From positions 61,785 through 125,784 of the forward strand of contig NZ_SNUK01000007.1 of assembly GCF_012027495.1 (NCBI RefSeq): DNA of 64,000 nucleotides. The letters run 5' to 3'. The position numbers and the translations under genes were made by a program. The stretch comes from Thermococcus sp. JdF3 (GTDB lineage Archaea; Methanobacteriota_B; Thermococci; Thermococcales; Thermococcaceae). The notes below the pieces were generated by a model. The model was not told the DNA's origin, did no database searches, and worked only from the letters and a program-made list of their open reading frames with translations. Positions 44,732 through 53,162 of the stretch are shown here, piece after piece. Within the stretch, counting starts at the first letter, position 1. Each line of letters opens with the position of its first letter.

Positions 44732-46690
44732 TCAGAGCCTCCACTCAACTCCGAGCTCCTCGCTGTATGCTTCCAGAACCCTGCTCAGGTACTCCTTTGC
44801 CGTGCCAACTTTGTCGAGCCTGAACTTCTCGGCCCACCTCTCGTTTCCGAACTCCTCGCTCCCCGCTGCCACGAGGTCTATAACGCGCATCGAGTCCCAG
44901 AAGACCGGCCTGTAGCCCGCTTTCCTCGCGTACTCGATGAGCCTCTTGAGCTGCTTCCTCGCGTGCTCCTCCATGTCCACGTTGGCGCCGTAGGCGTCCA
45001 TGAAGAGGGCCTTAAGGACGGGCTTCATCCAGCCCCTGTGGAAGCGGCACCAGCCGACGTTGTCGTACCAGAACTCCCAGAGGGCCGAGGCGATTATCTT
45101 CTGGGCCAGCTCCTCGGGCTCGAGGAAGACGCCGAACTGGTAGAAGGTCCAGTAGCGGCCCTGAATCGGGAGCGGTATGTAGTTGCCTATCGCCCAGTAC
45201 ATCGTCGGCGTCATCTCTCCGTTCTCGCCGAGCGGAGTGAAGACGGCGTAGTCCTTGAAGCTCTCGCCGTACTTCAGCCTGTCCTTGAAGCGCTCGTCGA
45301 AGATTACGCTCGCCTTCCTCTTGCCGAGGCCGATTATCTTGGCTATTTCGTTCTCGGCAAAGGCAACGCGGTGTGCCAGCTCCGCAACAAGCTTGGCGTT
45401 GACCTCGCTCGCCTCGACCGGGCGCCCGAGGAGCGCCTCCTTCGTGAACTCCGGCTTTCCGCTTATACCAACCTCCTCCGGCTTGAGCAGACCGCGGTGG
45501 ACGAGCTCAAGGACCCAGGCGGCGGTTCCGCCGAACTCTATCGCGTCGAAACCCATCGCGTCTGCCGCGTGGACGCTTATGTCACTTGCCCTCAGAGAGA
45601 TGCTTCCGCTGAGCGGACCGTTGGCCTCGTAGGGCTCATATTCGACGTGGTGGCCGCGGCGGTACTTCTTACAGACGACGGGACACGGCTCGCCGCAGGT
45701 CGTCCAGTTCTTGGGCGTTATGGCCTCTTCGTTGAAGGGCTCCCAGTAGTGCTTCATGATGTTCTCATGGATCCTTATGCGCTCCTCCTTTGGAATGTAC
45801 GGCATCTGCCAGTTGAGTATCGGAACGAAGTCGCCCTCGGCCGGGTAGTTGCCGCCGAAGGTTCCGCCGGTGTTGAGCTTGGGGTTGAAGCGGTACTTGG
45901 TGGTCTTCTCACTTATGATTTCGTTGTAGGGCTTCTTGTGGACGCCTTCAACTATGCCCTTGGCCGTTCTGAAGTTGCCGATGTCTTCACCCGGGAAGGG
46001 CCTCTTCCTCGGCTTTCCGCCGAAGATTATTCCGACGACGTTGTGGGCACGGAGGAGAACGCTTCCGGAACCTCCGCGGGCGGCCCAGTCTTCGCTGCCT
46101 ACGAGCCTCTCCCCCTTCCTGAGCGCCTGGGAGAATATCGCGCCGTAGTTGGTGTTTAGAGCAGCGGGGCCTACAACGGCTATGCGGTACTCGAAGTCAA
46201 ACTTATCGCCAAAGGTATCGATGAGGTACTGGGTGAGGGCATAAACTCCCTCCTCATCCCTATAGCCCCTCCAGATTTCAACGACCTTCTCCAGCTCAAC
46301 CTCATGGAGCTCCACATTTACGTTCTCACCGTCGTTGTAAAGTAGGACTACCACCGGCTTCTCGGCCTTGCCCTCGAAGGTCACGAAATCAACGCCGACG
46401 TTCTTGAAGGCGTAGGCCGCTCCACCCATGGCGGAGGGAAACAGGGTTCCGTAGAGGGGGGAACGGAAGAAGAACATGAGCCTGTGGGCCCCAGGCAGGG
46501 TTGAGCCCGAGAAGGGCCCCATTCCCATGACAACGACGTTCTTCGGGTCGTATGGCTCAATGTCGTAGGTTTCGAGGGTCTCGTGAACCTCTATACCGTA
46601 GTCTATTACGCCATATACCCCTTCCCTCTCCAGCTCCTCACTCTCCACTTTCTTCTCGTCCAGGTTGAGCCTGAGAACTGTGAACTTCAT
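44732..46690 (-). CDS. gor: Glyceraldehyde-3-phosphate:ferredoxin oxidoreductase (GAPOR)
   Basis: 652 residues of the tungstopterin aldehyde ferredoxin oxidoreductase family. Sequence is close to Pyrococcus GAPOR as I recall it: MKFTVLRLNLDEKKVE, RLMFFFRSPLYGTLFPSAMG, GSEDWAARGGSGSVLLRAHN, NWTTCGEPCPVVCKKYRRGH (4Fe-4S Cys), ADAMGFDAIEFGG. It oxidises glyceraldehyde 3-phosphate to 3-phosphoglycerate with ferredoxin, replacing GAPDH in this glycolysis. ATG 46690 follows GGGGTGGGAG. A TGM-like operator overlaps the predicted transcription start, as expected for repression under gluconeogenic conditions. Confidence 0.95.
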   Translation of the reverse strand: MKFTVLRLNLDEKKVESEELEREGVYGVIDYGIEVHETLETYDIEPYDPKNVVVMGMGPFSGSTLPGAHRLMFFFRSPLYGTLFPSAMGGAAYAFKNVGVDFVTFEGKAEKPVVVLLYNDGENVNVELHEVELEKVVEIWRGYRDEEGVYALTQYLIDTFGDKFDFEYRIAVVGPAALNTNYGAIFSQALRKGERLVGSEDWAARGGSGSVLLRAHNVVGIIFGGKPRKRPFPGEDIGNFRTAKGIVEGVHKKPYNEIISEKTTKYRFNPKLNTGGTFGGNYPAEGDFVPILNWQMPYIPKEERIRIHENIMKHYWEPFNEEAITPKNWTTCGEPCPVVCKKYRRGHHVEYEPYEANGPLSGSISLRASDISVHAADAMGFDAIEFGGTAAWVLELVHRGLLKPEEVGISGKPEFTKEALLGRPVEASEVNAKLVAELAHRVAFAENEIAKIIGLGKRKASVIFDERFKDRLKYGESFKDYAVFTPLGENGEMTPTMYWAIGNYIPLPIQGRYWTFYQFGVFLEPEELAQKIIASALWEFWYDNVGWCRFHRGWMKPVLKALFMDAYGANVDMEEHARKQLKRLIEYARKAGYRPVFWDSMRVIDLVAAGSEEFGNERWAEKFRLDKVGTAKEYLSRVLEAYSEELGVEWRL

Positions 46691-46706
46691 GACTCCCACC
46701 CCTGTG

Positions 46707-46723
46707 TATCACTCCGAGTGTTA
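46707..46723 (-). promoter_or_regulatory. TGM operator (Tgr/TrmBL1 site) downstream of the gor TATA box
   Basis: On the plus strand TATCAC-TCCGA-GTGTTA, one mismatch from the Thermococcales glycolytic motif TATCAC-N5-GTGATA. It lies between the TATA box and the start codon of gor and covers the predicted transcription start. In known cases this position gives repression of glycolytic genes. Confidence 0.75.
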
Positions 46724-46737
46724 GTTTTGGGGTGAAG

Positions 46738-46747
46738 AATATTTAAG
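46738..46747 (-). promoter_or_regulatory. TATA box of gor
   Basis: CTTAAATATT on the minus strand, with GGAAGC before it, about 25 bases from the predicted start of transcription within the TGM element. Confidence 0.65.
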
Positions 46748-46851
46748 GCTTCCGATGGGCCTATCAAAAAAGTTGGGCGGGAGGTTATAAAAACCTTAGC
46801 AATCGGGACGGCCGGGGAACGTTGCAGAAACCAAAGGGGAAAGGGAAGGTA

Positions 46852-47979
46852 TCACTCGATGTCCTCAAAGCGCTCCTCGAGCCTCTTGAGGACGCCCGGG
46901 AGGGTGGTGTACTCCATGTCCTCCATCGGGAGCCTGTGGGGCTCGAACGGGCCGTGCCTGCGCATGTACTCGGCGATCTCGACGGCCTTCTGCCTGGCAC
47001 CGTCGAAGGCCGGGTCGTCGAAGAGGTCAACCGGGCCGACGAGCTTTCCTTCCGGGCTTATCTGCCAGCCGAGGGCGACGACGCGCGGCGGGCCGTCGAA
47101 CCTCGTCGGGTTGGCCTGGTGCATCGCGACCGGCATGACCGGGCCGTTGTGGGAACCCCTCATCCATCCGCTGACGAGGTGCGGGAAGGCGAAGGGCTCA
47201 AGAACCTCGCCAAGGGCCGGCAGTCCGCTCTGGGCGCGGACGATGGCGACCGGGTCGTCCTTCCCTATGTACTCGCCGGCTATCTCAAAGAGCTTCTCGG
47301 TGCTCACAACAGCGACCGGCTCGTCCTTGGCTATCTTGTGGCCCTCCTTCGGGAAGACGCGCTTGATGACGTACCTGCTCTTGGCGCCGATGAGGGCCAG
47401 AAGATCGTAGACCTCCTCCGGCGTGTTGAGGATCACGCGCTTGTGCTCCTTTATGTCCCAGACCTCGAAGCGAAAGCCCATGTGCATGTTCGGGTCGATG
47501 ACGAGGCCGGCGGTGTTGAACGGGTCCGCGAACATTCTGAATATCGGTAAATTGAACGCGCCGGGCTCGGTCTTGTCCATGTGGAAGGTGACGACGGGCT
47601 CGCTCTTTCTGAGGGTTATCTCCATCTCGGCTATTCCCGGACCCATTCCACGGATGTTGCCGCTGAAGGCGTCCTTGAGGAGGTCCTGACCGGCACCGTA
47701 GAGGCCGAGCTCCTTGGCAACCTTGGTGGCCTCCTCGAAGGCCTTCCAGGCCAGGCCGTGTATCTCGGAGCTGTCAACACCCTTCCTGTGGGTCATGATG
47801 AGCTGAAGGTCATCTCCGCAGGTGGCGACGTAGAAGTCGATGATGGTTCCGTCCTCCACGGCCTTTGAGAGGACTTCCTCGGCCGTCTCGACGAGCTGCG
47901 GGTGCACCCTCGAGTGCCCCGGCCAGCCGCCGATGTCAGCCTTGATCACGCTGAGGGTTATCTTTTCTCCAACTGCCAT
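46852..47979 (-). CDS. fbp: Fructose-1,6-bisphosphate aldolase/phosphatase
   Basis: 375 residues of the archaeal bifunctional enzyme: ITLSVIKADIGGWPGHSRVH at the N-terminus, ATCGDDLQLIMTHRKG, GNIRGMGPGIAEME, FHMDKTEPGAFNLPIFRMFA and VSGWMRGSHNGPVMPVA. It condenses dihydroxyacetone phosphate and glyceraldehyde 3-phosphate and removes the 1-phosphate, making fructose 6-phosphate irreversibly. ATG 47979 follows GGTGGTTGCC. A TGM element sits directly upstream of its BRE/TATA, the activating position. It lies in the same direction as gor, 161 bases away. Confidence 0.95.
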   Translation of the reverse strand: MAVGEKITLSVIKADIGGWPGHSRVHPQLVETAEEVLSKAVEDGTIIDFYVATCGDDLQLIMTHRKGVDSSEIHGLAWKAFEEATKVAKELGLYGAGQDLLKDAFSGNIRGMGPGIAEMEITLRKSEPVVTFHMDKTEPGAFNLPIFRMFADPFNTAGLVIDPNMHMGFRFEVWDIKEHKRVILNTPEEVYDLLALIGAKSRYVIKRVFPKEGHKIAKDEPVAVVSTEKLFEIAGEYIGKDDPVAIVRAQSGLPALGEVLEPFAFPHLVSGWMRGSHNGPVMPVAMHQANPTRFDGPPRVVALGWQISPEGKLVGPVDLFDDPAFDGARQKAVEIAEYMRRHGPFEPHRLPMEDMEYTTLPGVLKRLEERFEDIE

Positions 47980-48011
47980 TGGCAACCACCGATAGCTTTA
48001 ACCACTTTTAT

Positions 48012-48021
48012 GCTTATAAAA
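48012..48021 (-). promoter_or_regulatory. TATA box of fbp
   Basis: TTTTATAAGC on the minus strand, about 33 bases from the fbp start codon. Immediately upstream (48022-48027) is the BRE position, and then the TGM element. Confidence 0.65.
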
Positions 48022-48027
48022 CGTTAA

Positions 48028-48044
48028 TATCACCGTCGATGATA
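48028..48044 (-). promoter_or_regulatory. TGM operator upstream of the fbp BRE/TATA
   Basis: On the plus strand TATCAC-CGTCG-ATGATA, one mismatch from TATCAC-N5-GTGATA. It abuts the BRE of fbp on the upstream side, the arrangement reported for activation of gluconeogenic genes by Tgr. Confidence 0.75.
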
Positions 48045-48104
48045 CACAAAAAGGAGTCAAAATTCGGGAAGCCTAAGGGTGTGGGAGCAAGAACGAGAGG
48101 GACC

Positions 48105-48341
48105 TCACTCGCAGATGTCCGTCCAGCCGAACTCCTCCCTGGCCACCTTGATGAGGTTTTTGAGTTCCTCCTTCTTAATGTTGACACTGGAACTCGCCCC
48201 GACGAGGGCGATGATGCCGTGCACCTCTTCCTGGACCTGGATCACATCGTCGCTGACCTTGACTATGCGGAGCTCCCTCCTGGCCGTCTCGTCGTCGCTT
48301 ATCTTAAATTTGTCCTTTCCAATAACCACGGGCTCTTCCAT
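48105..48341 (-). CDS. Small conserved protein, unknown function
   Basis: 78 residues beginning MEEPVVIGKDKFKISDDETA, with a beta-strand pattern (RRELRIVKVSDDVIQVQEEV) and ending EFGWTDICE. GGTGATTACC precedes ATG 48341; the longer frame upstream has no ribosome binding site. It looks like a small soluble alpha/beta protein. No family recognised. Adjacent to tRNA-Trp but transcribed away from it. Confidence 0.65.
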   Translation of the reverse strand: MEEPVVIGKDKFKISDDETARRELRIVKVSDDVIQVQEEVHGIIALVGASSSVNIKKEELKNLIKVAREEFGWTDICE

Positions 48342-48435
48342 GGTAATCACCAGAATATTTTTGTAAGCCAAAGTTAATAAAACTTCCGCCAATCATAAAA
48401 CTTATAAACCTGCCCCGGCTAAGGTTAAGCTGGAC

Positions 48436-48576
48436 GGGGGCATGGTGTAGCCTGGTCCATCATCGCGGGCTCCAGAGGTATGAGGACTTGCGGGTTTGCT
48501 GATTTGGGGATGAGCCTTTGGAGCTCTGACCCGGAGAAACCCGCGGACCGGGGTTCAAATCCCCGTGCCCCCACCA
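48436..48576 (+). tRNA. tRNA-Trp (anticodon CCA) with a 63-base intron
   Basis: Acceptor GGGGGCA (48436-48442) pairs with TGCCCCC (48566-48572), then discriminator A and encoded CCA. The anticodon stem GCGGG (48465-48469) pairs with CCCGC (48540-48544). Loop bases CTCCAG are followed by an intron at 48476-48538 between positions 37 and 38. Anticodon CCA is at 48472-48474. Splicing would be by the archaeal endonuclease at a bulge-helix-bulge. The T loop is GGTTCAAATCC. Confidence 0.96.
48476..48538 (+). ncRNA. tRNA-Trp intron carrying a box C/D guide RNA
   Basis: Box C-like ATGAGGA (48480-48486), D' CTGA (48499-48502), C' ATGAGCC (48510-48516) and D CTGA (48526-48529). The D' guide GCGGGTTT (48490-48497) pairs perfectly with AAACCCGC (48537-48544); the fifth base from D' faces C39 of the tRNA. 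The D guide (48518-48525) pairs across the anticodon loop with wobbles and its fifth base faces C34. This matches the known euryarchaeal scheme in which the intron guides methylation at 34 and 39 of its own tRNA. Confidence 0.9.
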
Positions 48577-48611
48577 ATTCTAAAAGCAGTTTGGATGGAA
48601 TGTCGGGCCGT

Positions 48612-49442
48612 TCAGCGGGCAAGAGTTTTTTCAAGATCGTTAATGGGCCTCAGCTCGGAGGTCAGTATGCTGAATGTTCTCTCGTTCAGGGATTCCTTAT
48701 CAACGGTCACGATAACAAGTCCCCGATTAAGAGTGGCAAAGTCTTTGATGCTGGTTATGAATTTAAGAACCGCATCCTCCCCGTTCTCCAGGATAAAGTA
48801 CTCCACACAGTCGATCAGGATTACCTTGTCAATATTGGCCGTCTCAAGGAACCTCCTGAGATTGTCCATTATAACCTCCAGCTTCGTTGGACTCACTGCA
48901 TCGCCGTGTTGAACCGTAGATACCCACATCACAGGGATCAGCTTGAGACCGAGCTTTCTACGGAACATGTCGGGAGGATCCCTGGTAACGGCTATCCCCG
49001 GCATGCGGTAGCGTTTTGTAAGTTCCGTAAAAATCAGGTGCGCCCTGTCCCTCTCCCCCCAGTACGCACCGTACCTGATGGAGTCCGCCGGTTCCGAGGC
49101 TATCGGGACTATCATATATTCCCCGCGGGCAAACGGTAGGTATATCATAACGGAGGAGACGAGAAGCAGCAGGGCACCGACGGTGAGCATAACCGAACGG
49201 ATCCATGAGTACGTGGGGTCGTTGTTCAGTACGGTAGTCCTTAGGAGAACGCCTATCACCTGTGCCACCACGATCAGCGAAAACGCGAGGAGGAGCGAAT
49301 TGAAAGCCCGAATAAAATAGCTGAATCCGAGGTTTTTCTTTGTCTTCCCACCCATAGCCAGCAGGACAACAACGATTATGAACGTCGCCACGAGAACGAT
49401 TAAATCCCTGATGAAATACCCTATCGATATTATTTCCGGCAT
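48612..49442 (-). CDS. DUF835 membrane protein
   Basis: 276 residues. Three N-terminal membrane helices (IRDLIVLVATFIIVVVLLAM, SLLLAFSLIVVAQVIGVLL, VMLTVGALLLLVSSVMIYL), then a cytoplasmic DUF835 domain (DRAHLIFTELTKRYRMPGIA, TRDPPDMFRRKLGLKLIPVM, IDKVILIDCVEYFILENG). The domain resembles a RecA/KaiC-like strand order without a P-loop and is common in Thermococcales signalling-like proteins of unknown role. A TTTAAATATT box lies about 25-30 bases before the ATG, so the mRNA is probably leaderless. Confidence 0.85.
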   Translation of the reverse strand: MPEIISIGYFIRDLIVLVATFIIVVVLLAMGGKTKKNLGFSYFIRAFNSLLLAFSLIVVAQVIGVLLRTTVLNNDPTYSWIRSVMLTVGALLLLVSSVMIYLPFARGEYMIVPIASEPADSIRYGAYWGERDRAHLIFTELTKRYRMPGIAVTRDPPDMFRRKLGLKLIPVMWVSTVQHGDAVSPTKLEVIMDNLRRFLETANIDKVILIDCVEYFILENGEDAVLKFITSIKDFATLNRGLVIVTVDKESLNERTFSILTSELRPINDLEKTLAR

Positions 49443-49538
49443 AGTAATAGTTTTGCAGAGGGAATATTTAAACTTTTAACCGGCCCCCATTCCCGAAAGG
49501 CAAACTCATGAAAAGAAAAGCAGAGCAAGACGCCTAAC

Positions 49539-49556
49539 CGACCCCCCAAGGGGGAT
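49539..49556 (-). terminator. GC-rich hairpin downstream of the Lrp-family gene
   Basis: CCCCCC-AA-GGGGG at 49542-49554 forms a strong hairpin just after the stop of the Lrp gene. No long T-run follows on that strand, so it may protect or pause rather than terminate. Confidence 0.3.
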
Positions 49557-49575
49557 GGGCTTGAAAAAGGAAAAG

Positions 49576-50001
49576 TCACTTCAGCCTTTCAAGGATTATC
49601 GCAGGACAGACCTTTGTGACACCCTCAAGCCTGCCTATCTTGTTGGAGATTATGTCGGACAGGTCCTCTCCGTCCCTGGCCCAGACCTCGGCCATTATCA
49701 TGTGGTCGCCGCTGGTCAGGTAAACCTCCCTCACGAAATCGAACTCCTTGATCTTCTCGGCAACGTCAAATATCTTCTCCGGCAGCGTGTCAACGCCCGT
49801 GAGGCTGACCAGGTTGTAGCCCAGCTTCGCCGGGTCAACGATGACGGTGTACTGCTTTATAACCCCCGCCTCCTCCAGGGCCTTTACGCGCTTCCTTACG
49901 GCGGTCTCACTTATGCCCAGGACCTTCGCTATCTCCGTGAACGGAGTGCGGGCGTCCTTGGTGAGCATCTCGATTATGATATTATCTCTCTCGTCAAGCA
50001 T
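49576..50001 (-). CDS. Lrp/AsnC-family transcriptional regulator
   Basis: 141 residues: an N-terminal helix-turn-helix ([40 protein letters not shown]) and a C-terminal RAM/effector domain ([39 protein letters not shown]). Such proteins form octamers and respond to amino acids. ATG 50001 lies 5 bases after GGTGA. Adjacent genes give no clear target. Single unit. Confidence 0.93.
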   Translation of the reverse strand: MLDERDNIIIEMLTKDARTPFTEIAKVLGISETAVRKRVKALEEAGVIKQYTVIVDPAKLGYNLVSLTGVDTLPEKIFDVAEKIKEFDFVREVYLTSGDHMIMAEVWARDGEDLSDIISNKIGRLEGVTKVCPAIILERLK

Positions 50002-50069
50002 TTTCATCACCCCTGTTTACCTCTATGCTGACCAAGTATATTAAGTTTTTGAACCCAGGGGTTCTAAAA

Positions 50070-51323
50070 TTAAACCCCAAGTTTAAGTTTGACAACCGTC
50101 TCCACGTGGGGTGTGTGAGGGAACATGTCAATCCCCACAGCCCCCTCCAGGGAATAAACCCCGGCCAGTTCGTCGAGATTGGCTCTGAGAGTCCTTGGAT
50201 TGCAGGAGACGTAAACGATGCTCTGCGGTTTATCTTTTAAGATTTTCCTTATCAGTTTGGGATGCAATCCTGCCCTCGGCGGATCAACTATTATGGTATC
50301 GTATTCCGAAAGATTTTCAACATCCCTGTCCTGCCCCACCCTAAACGTGGCGTCAACGCCGTTGAGCCCGGCGTTTCTGTTCGCCATCTCCACCGCGAAG
50401 GGATTTACCTCGATTCCCTCAACGGAGAATCCCCTTTTGGCCAGATAGATGCCGAAGGTCCCCACACCAGAGTAGAGGTCAAGAACCCTCTCACCGTCAA
50501 CGAGCTCAGCCACCTTGCGCACCAGGGTGACCGCCTGATGGCTGTTCGTCTGGAAGAAGCTGTTTGGATGGATCAGGTAGGTAACGTCGTCGAGCCGCTC
50601 CCGTATGAACTCACTGCCCCAGAAACGCTCTATTTCACCATAGGAGACGTCGCTCGGGGTCCGGTTCACGCTCCAATACACCGAGTCCGCATAGCCAAAA
50701 TAGTCGGGGAAGGACTCGGGGAGACTGCCCTCCGAGGTGACGAGGTTCACCATCAGCTCGCCCGTGAACTTGCCCTCACGGATGACGATGTAGCGCAGAA
50801 AACCCTCGTTCTTCCGTATCTCGTACAGACTAGGGGTGTGGTCTTCTATAAACTCCCTCAGGGAGCGGAGAACCCTCCTGCTGGATTCGCCGAACACGGG
50901 GCACCACTCGATGTCAACCGCGTCCCACCATGTGCCGCGCCTCCTGAACCCAATACCGTTTGTCGAAATGACAACATCGATGCGGTTTCTGTGACCGTAA
51001 ATCACGGGCGATGGAATAACTTCGACGTCAATACCAAGAAGGGTCGAGAGCTTCTCCGCCTTGAACTTAACCTGCCCCCCGTAGGGGATGTGCTGAAGAA
51101 GGCACCCTCCGCAGACCCCAAAACTGGGACACACCGGTTCCACTCTGCTGGCGGAGGGCTCCACGACCTCAAAATCAGTGGCGGTTAGCTTCCGTTTTTT
51201 CTTCCGCCATTTTCTCACTTCAACAACGTCGCCGGGTGCGGTGAAAGGAACGTGGATTTCCCTCCTTCCCACACGTACAACGCCCAGTCCCTCATGGTCG
51301 AGCCTCTCAACGATTCCCCGCAT
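50070..51323 (-). CDS. RNA (uracil-5-)-methyltransferase, TrmA/RumA family
   Basis: 417 residues. N-terminal TRAM domain (GIVERLDHEGLGVVRVGRRE), Fe-S Cys cluster CPSFGVCGGCLLQHIPYG, RNA-binding region, then the methyltransferase domain with HPNSFFQTNSHQA, VLDLYSGVGTFGIYLA, IIVDPPRAGL and catalytic Cys in YVSCNPRTL. Thermococcales have two such enzymes, one for U54 of tRNA and one for 23S rRNA; the sequence alone did not let me choose. Confidence 0.92.
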   Translation of the reverse strand: MRGIVERLDHEGLGVVRVGRREIHVPFTAPGDVVEVRKWRKKKRKLTATDFEVVEPSASRVEPVCPSFGVCGGCLLQHIPYGGQVKFKAEKLSTLLGIDVEVIPSPVIYGHRNRIDVVISTNGIGFRRRGTWWDAVDIEWCPVFGESSRRVLRSLREFIEDHTPSLYEIRKNEGFLRYIVIREGKFTGELMVNLVTSEGSLPESFPDYFGYADSVYWSVNRTPSDVSYGEIERFWGSEFIRERLDDVTYLIHPNSFFQTNSHQAVTLVRKVAELVDGERVLDLYSGVGTFGIYLAKRGFSVEGIEVNPFAVEMANRNAGLNGVDATFRVGQDRDVENLSEYDTIIVDPPRAGLHPKLIRKILKDKPQSIVYVSCNPRTLRANLDELAGVYSLEGAVGIDMFPHTPHVETVVKLKLGV

Positions 51324-51438
51324 ACTCCTCCCTCCCCGACACGCTTTATAAACCTGCCCTCCGCCCTTGAATACTTGCCAACCATGTTCACGGAAGGTTT
51401 ATTTAGTTCGTTAACGTAACTAGTAACGGTGCCACCGA

Positions 51439-51654
51439 ATGTTCGGCAGGCATAAAGATGCTGTGTATAAGGTACTCGCCACAAAAAAGAGGGCGGTCGC
51501 CCTCCAGAGTCTGAGCGCCGAACTCGAAACACCCGCACCCGCGGTCTTTAGGGCCGTGAAGGAGCTGGAATCCGACGGTCTCGTTGAGGTCTTCTACGGC
51601 CGGGACAAGGCCGCCATAATGGTTCGCGCCAAAACAATAGGGGATTACATCTGA
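51439..51654 (+). CDS. Small winged-helix DNA-binding protein
   Basis: 71 residues: FGRHKDAVYKVLATKKRAVA, LQSLSAELETPAPAVFRAVK, ELESDGLVEVFYGRDKAAIM. It is a compact HTH with a wing, without a ligand domain. It is 51 bases upstream of a MinD-like ATPase on the same strand. GTAAC-containing repeats (GTTAACGTAACTAGTAACGG at 51412-51431) lie in its promoter region and could be a self-operator. Confidence 0.75.
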   Translation: MFGRHKDAVYKVLATKKRAVALQSLSAELETPAPAVFRAVKELESDGLVEVFYGRDKAAIMVRAKTIGDYI

Positions 51655-51705
51655 GCCCCTTTCAATAATTTTCTCTTGGAATTAATGCAGCCGGAGGCCC
51701 AGTTA

Positions 51706-52539
51706 ATGGTATCCATAGTCATCACCGGGAGGGGAGGTGCGGGAAAAACAACGATGAGCGCAAACCTGAGTACGTACTTCTCACGAAGGGGCTACCGCTC
51801 GCTCGTCGTGGACGGTGACCTGTACCTCCCAAAGCTCGCCTTTCACTTCGGGATATACAACCCCCAGTATAACCTGCACACCCTTCTGAAGGATCCAAAC
51901 ATGCGGGTTGTCCAGGCGGTTTACCACGACCCCAGAACAGGTGTTGACATACTACCGGGCAGCTCAAAGCTCTACGACGTCATCGACCTGGATCAAAAGA
52001 GGTTGCGGGAGATAGTGCGGGAGATCGGAACCCGGTACAGGGTCACCATAATAGACTCCCCTGTAGGCATACCCTTCGACACGATATCGACCTTCCGGCT
52101 CGCCCAGTACCAGCTCATCATAGTGGAGATAGAGCGCTGTCCGATACACTCAATCCACAGAATGATCGAGAACGAGGTCGTGAAGCTTAAATCGCTGGGG
52201 GACGCATACGGCCTCAAGGTCGGCGTGATCCTCAACAAGGTGCGTGAATCATCACACAGTGTGGACGACATAATCGACTTTCTCGAGTACAGCGTGGACG
52301 TGCCAGTTGTTGGGGTCATACCCTTCGATCACAGGGTTCCCGAGGCGACGAACTACGGAAGGCCGGTCATCGACTACGCGCCCCACTCCAAGGCATCGAG
52401 GGCGATAGCCGAGAGCGGTGCCATCCTGAACGAGTGGATATTCGGAAGGGAAAGAAGAGAAGGCGTGTTCCACAGGCTCTACGAGGCCATAACCTCATTC
52501 CTGCACTCCGGCAGAGTCCCTGCGGGCAAAAAGCTCTGA
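51706..52539 (+). CDS. MinD/ParA-family ATPase
   Basis: 277 residues with deviant Walker [15 protein letters not shown] near residue 8, switch [14 protein letters not shown], and a Walker B-like [12 protein letters not shown]. It differs from classic MinD by lacking an obvious amphipathic C-terminal membrane targeting helix, though the tail is basic. Start ATG 51706 follows GGAGG by 8 bases; ATG 51685 is possible. May partner the small HTH upstream. The 3' end overlaps pyrE by 45 bases. Confidence 0.8.
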   Translation: MVSIVITGRGGAGKTTMSANLSTYFSRRGYRSLVVDGDLYLPKLAFHFGIYNPQYNLHTLLKDPNMRVVQAVYHDPRTGVDILPGSSKLYDVIDLDQKRLREIVREIGTRYRVTIIDSPVGIPFDTISTFRLAQYQLIIVEIERCPIHSIHRMIENEVVKLKSLGDAYGLKVGVILNKVRESSHSVDDIIDFLEYSVDVPVVGVIPFDHRVPEATNYGRPVIDYAPHSKASRAIAESGAILNEWIFGRERREGVFHRLYEAITSFLHSGRVPAGKKL

Positions 52540-53055
52540 AACCGTGACAAGGGGGATAAACCGGTACCTCTCCCCTATTCTCTCGGCAGCGCCTTCCTCC
52601 CTGTCAACCACCACGCTTATGGCAACTATCTCCGCCCCAGCCTTCTCCAGGACCTCAGCCGCGCGCAGAACGCTTCCGCCGGTGGTCGTCACGTCCTCAA
52701 CGAGGAGTATCCTATCGCCGGGGCTCACCTCACCCTCAATCTGGCTCCCCGTACCGTGCCCCTTGGGCTTCTTGCGGACTATGACGAGGGGCTTTCCGGT
52801 TTCCAGCGATAGCGCCGTCGCTATCGGTACCGCTCCGAGCTCCGGGCCGGCGACGCGGTCGAACTCTATGCCAAGCGCTCCGGCCTTCCCGGCCATCAGC
52901 CTCGCGATTATCTTCAGCGCCCCGGGATTCGTGGAGAGCTTCTTGACGTTGATGTAGTAGTCGCTCTCCCTGCCGGAGGTGAGAACGAAGCGGCCGAAGA
53001 GTACCGCTCCCTCCGAGAAGAACATATCAACGAGCTGGCCCTTCATGTCCTCCAT
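52495..53055 (-). CDS. pyrE: Orotate phosphoribosyltransferase
   Basis: 186 residues: [58 protein letters not shown] and the PRPP loop [19 protein letters not shown]. It makes OMP from orotate and PRPP in pyrimidine synthesis. Several in-frame ATGs exist; 53055 (MEDMKGQ) is preferred because AAGGTG stands 6 bases upstream. The last 45 bases overlap the convergent MinD-like gene. Confidence 0.94.
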   Translation of the reverse strand: MEDMKGQLVDMFFSEGAVLFGRFVLTSGRESDYYINVKKLSTNPGALKIIARLMAGKAGALGIEFDRVAGPELGAVPIATALSLETGKPLVIVRKKPKGHGTGSQIEGEVSPGDRILLVEDVTTTGGSVLRAAEVLEKAGAEIVAISVVVDREEGAAERIGERYRFIPLVTVSELFARRDSAGVQE

Positions 53056-53162
53056 TTTGAACACCTTCATGTAAATTTCTCGGCAGTTCCGGAGGAAAAT
53101 CCACACGGGATTTAAAAAAGTTGACGCCAACGTTAATAAGGGGGAATGGTGGAGAAAATACC

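Noticed and set aside
48436..48576. tRNA-Trp as integration site
   Set aside because: No integrase or duplicated 3' end nearby; the extra sequence is an intron with guide RNA features.
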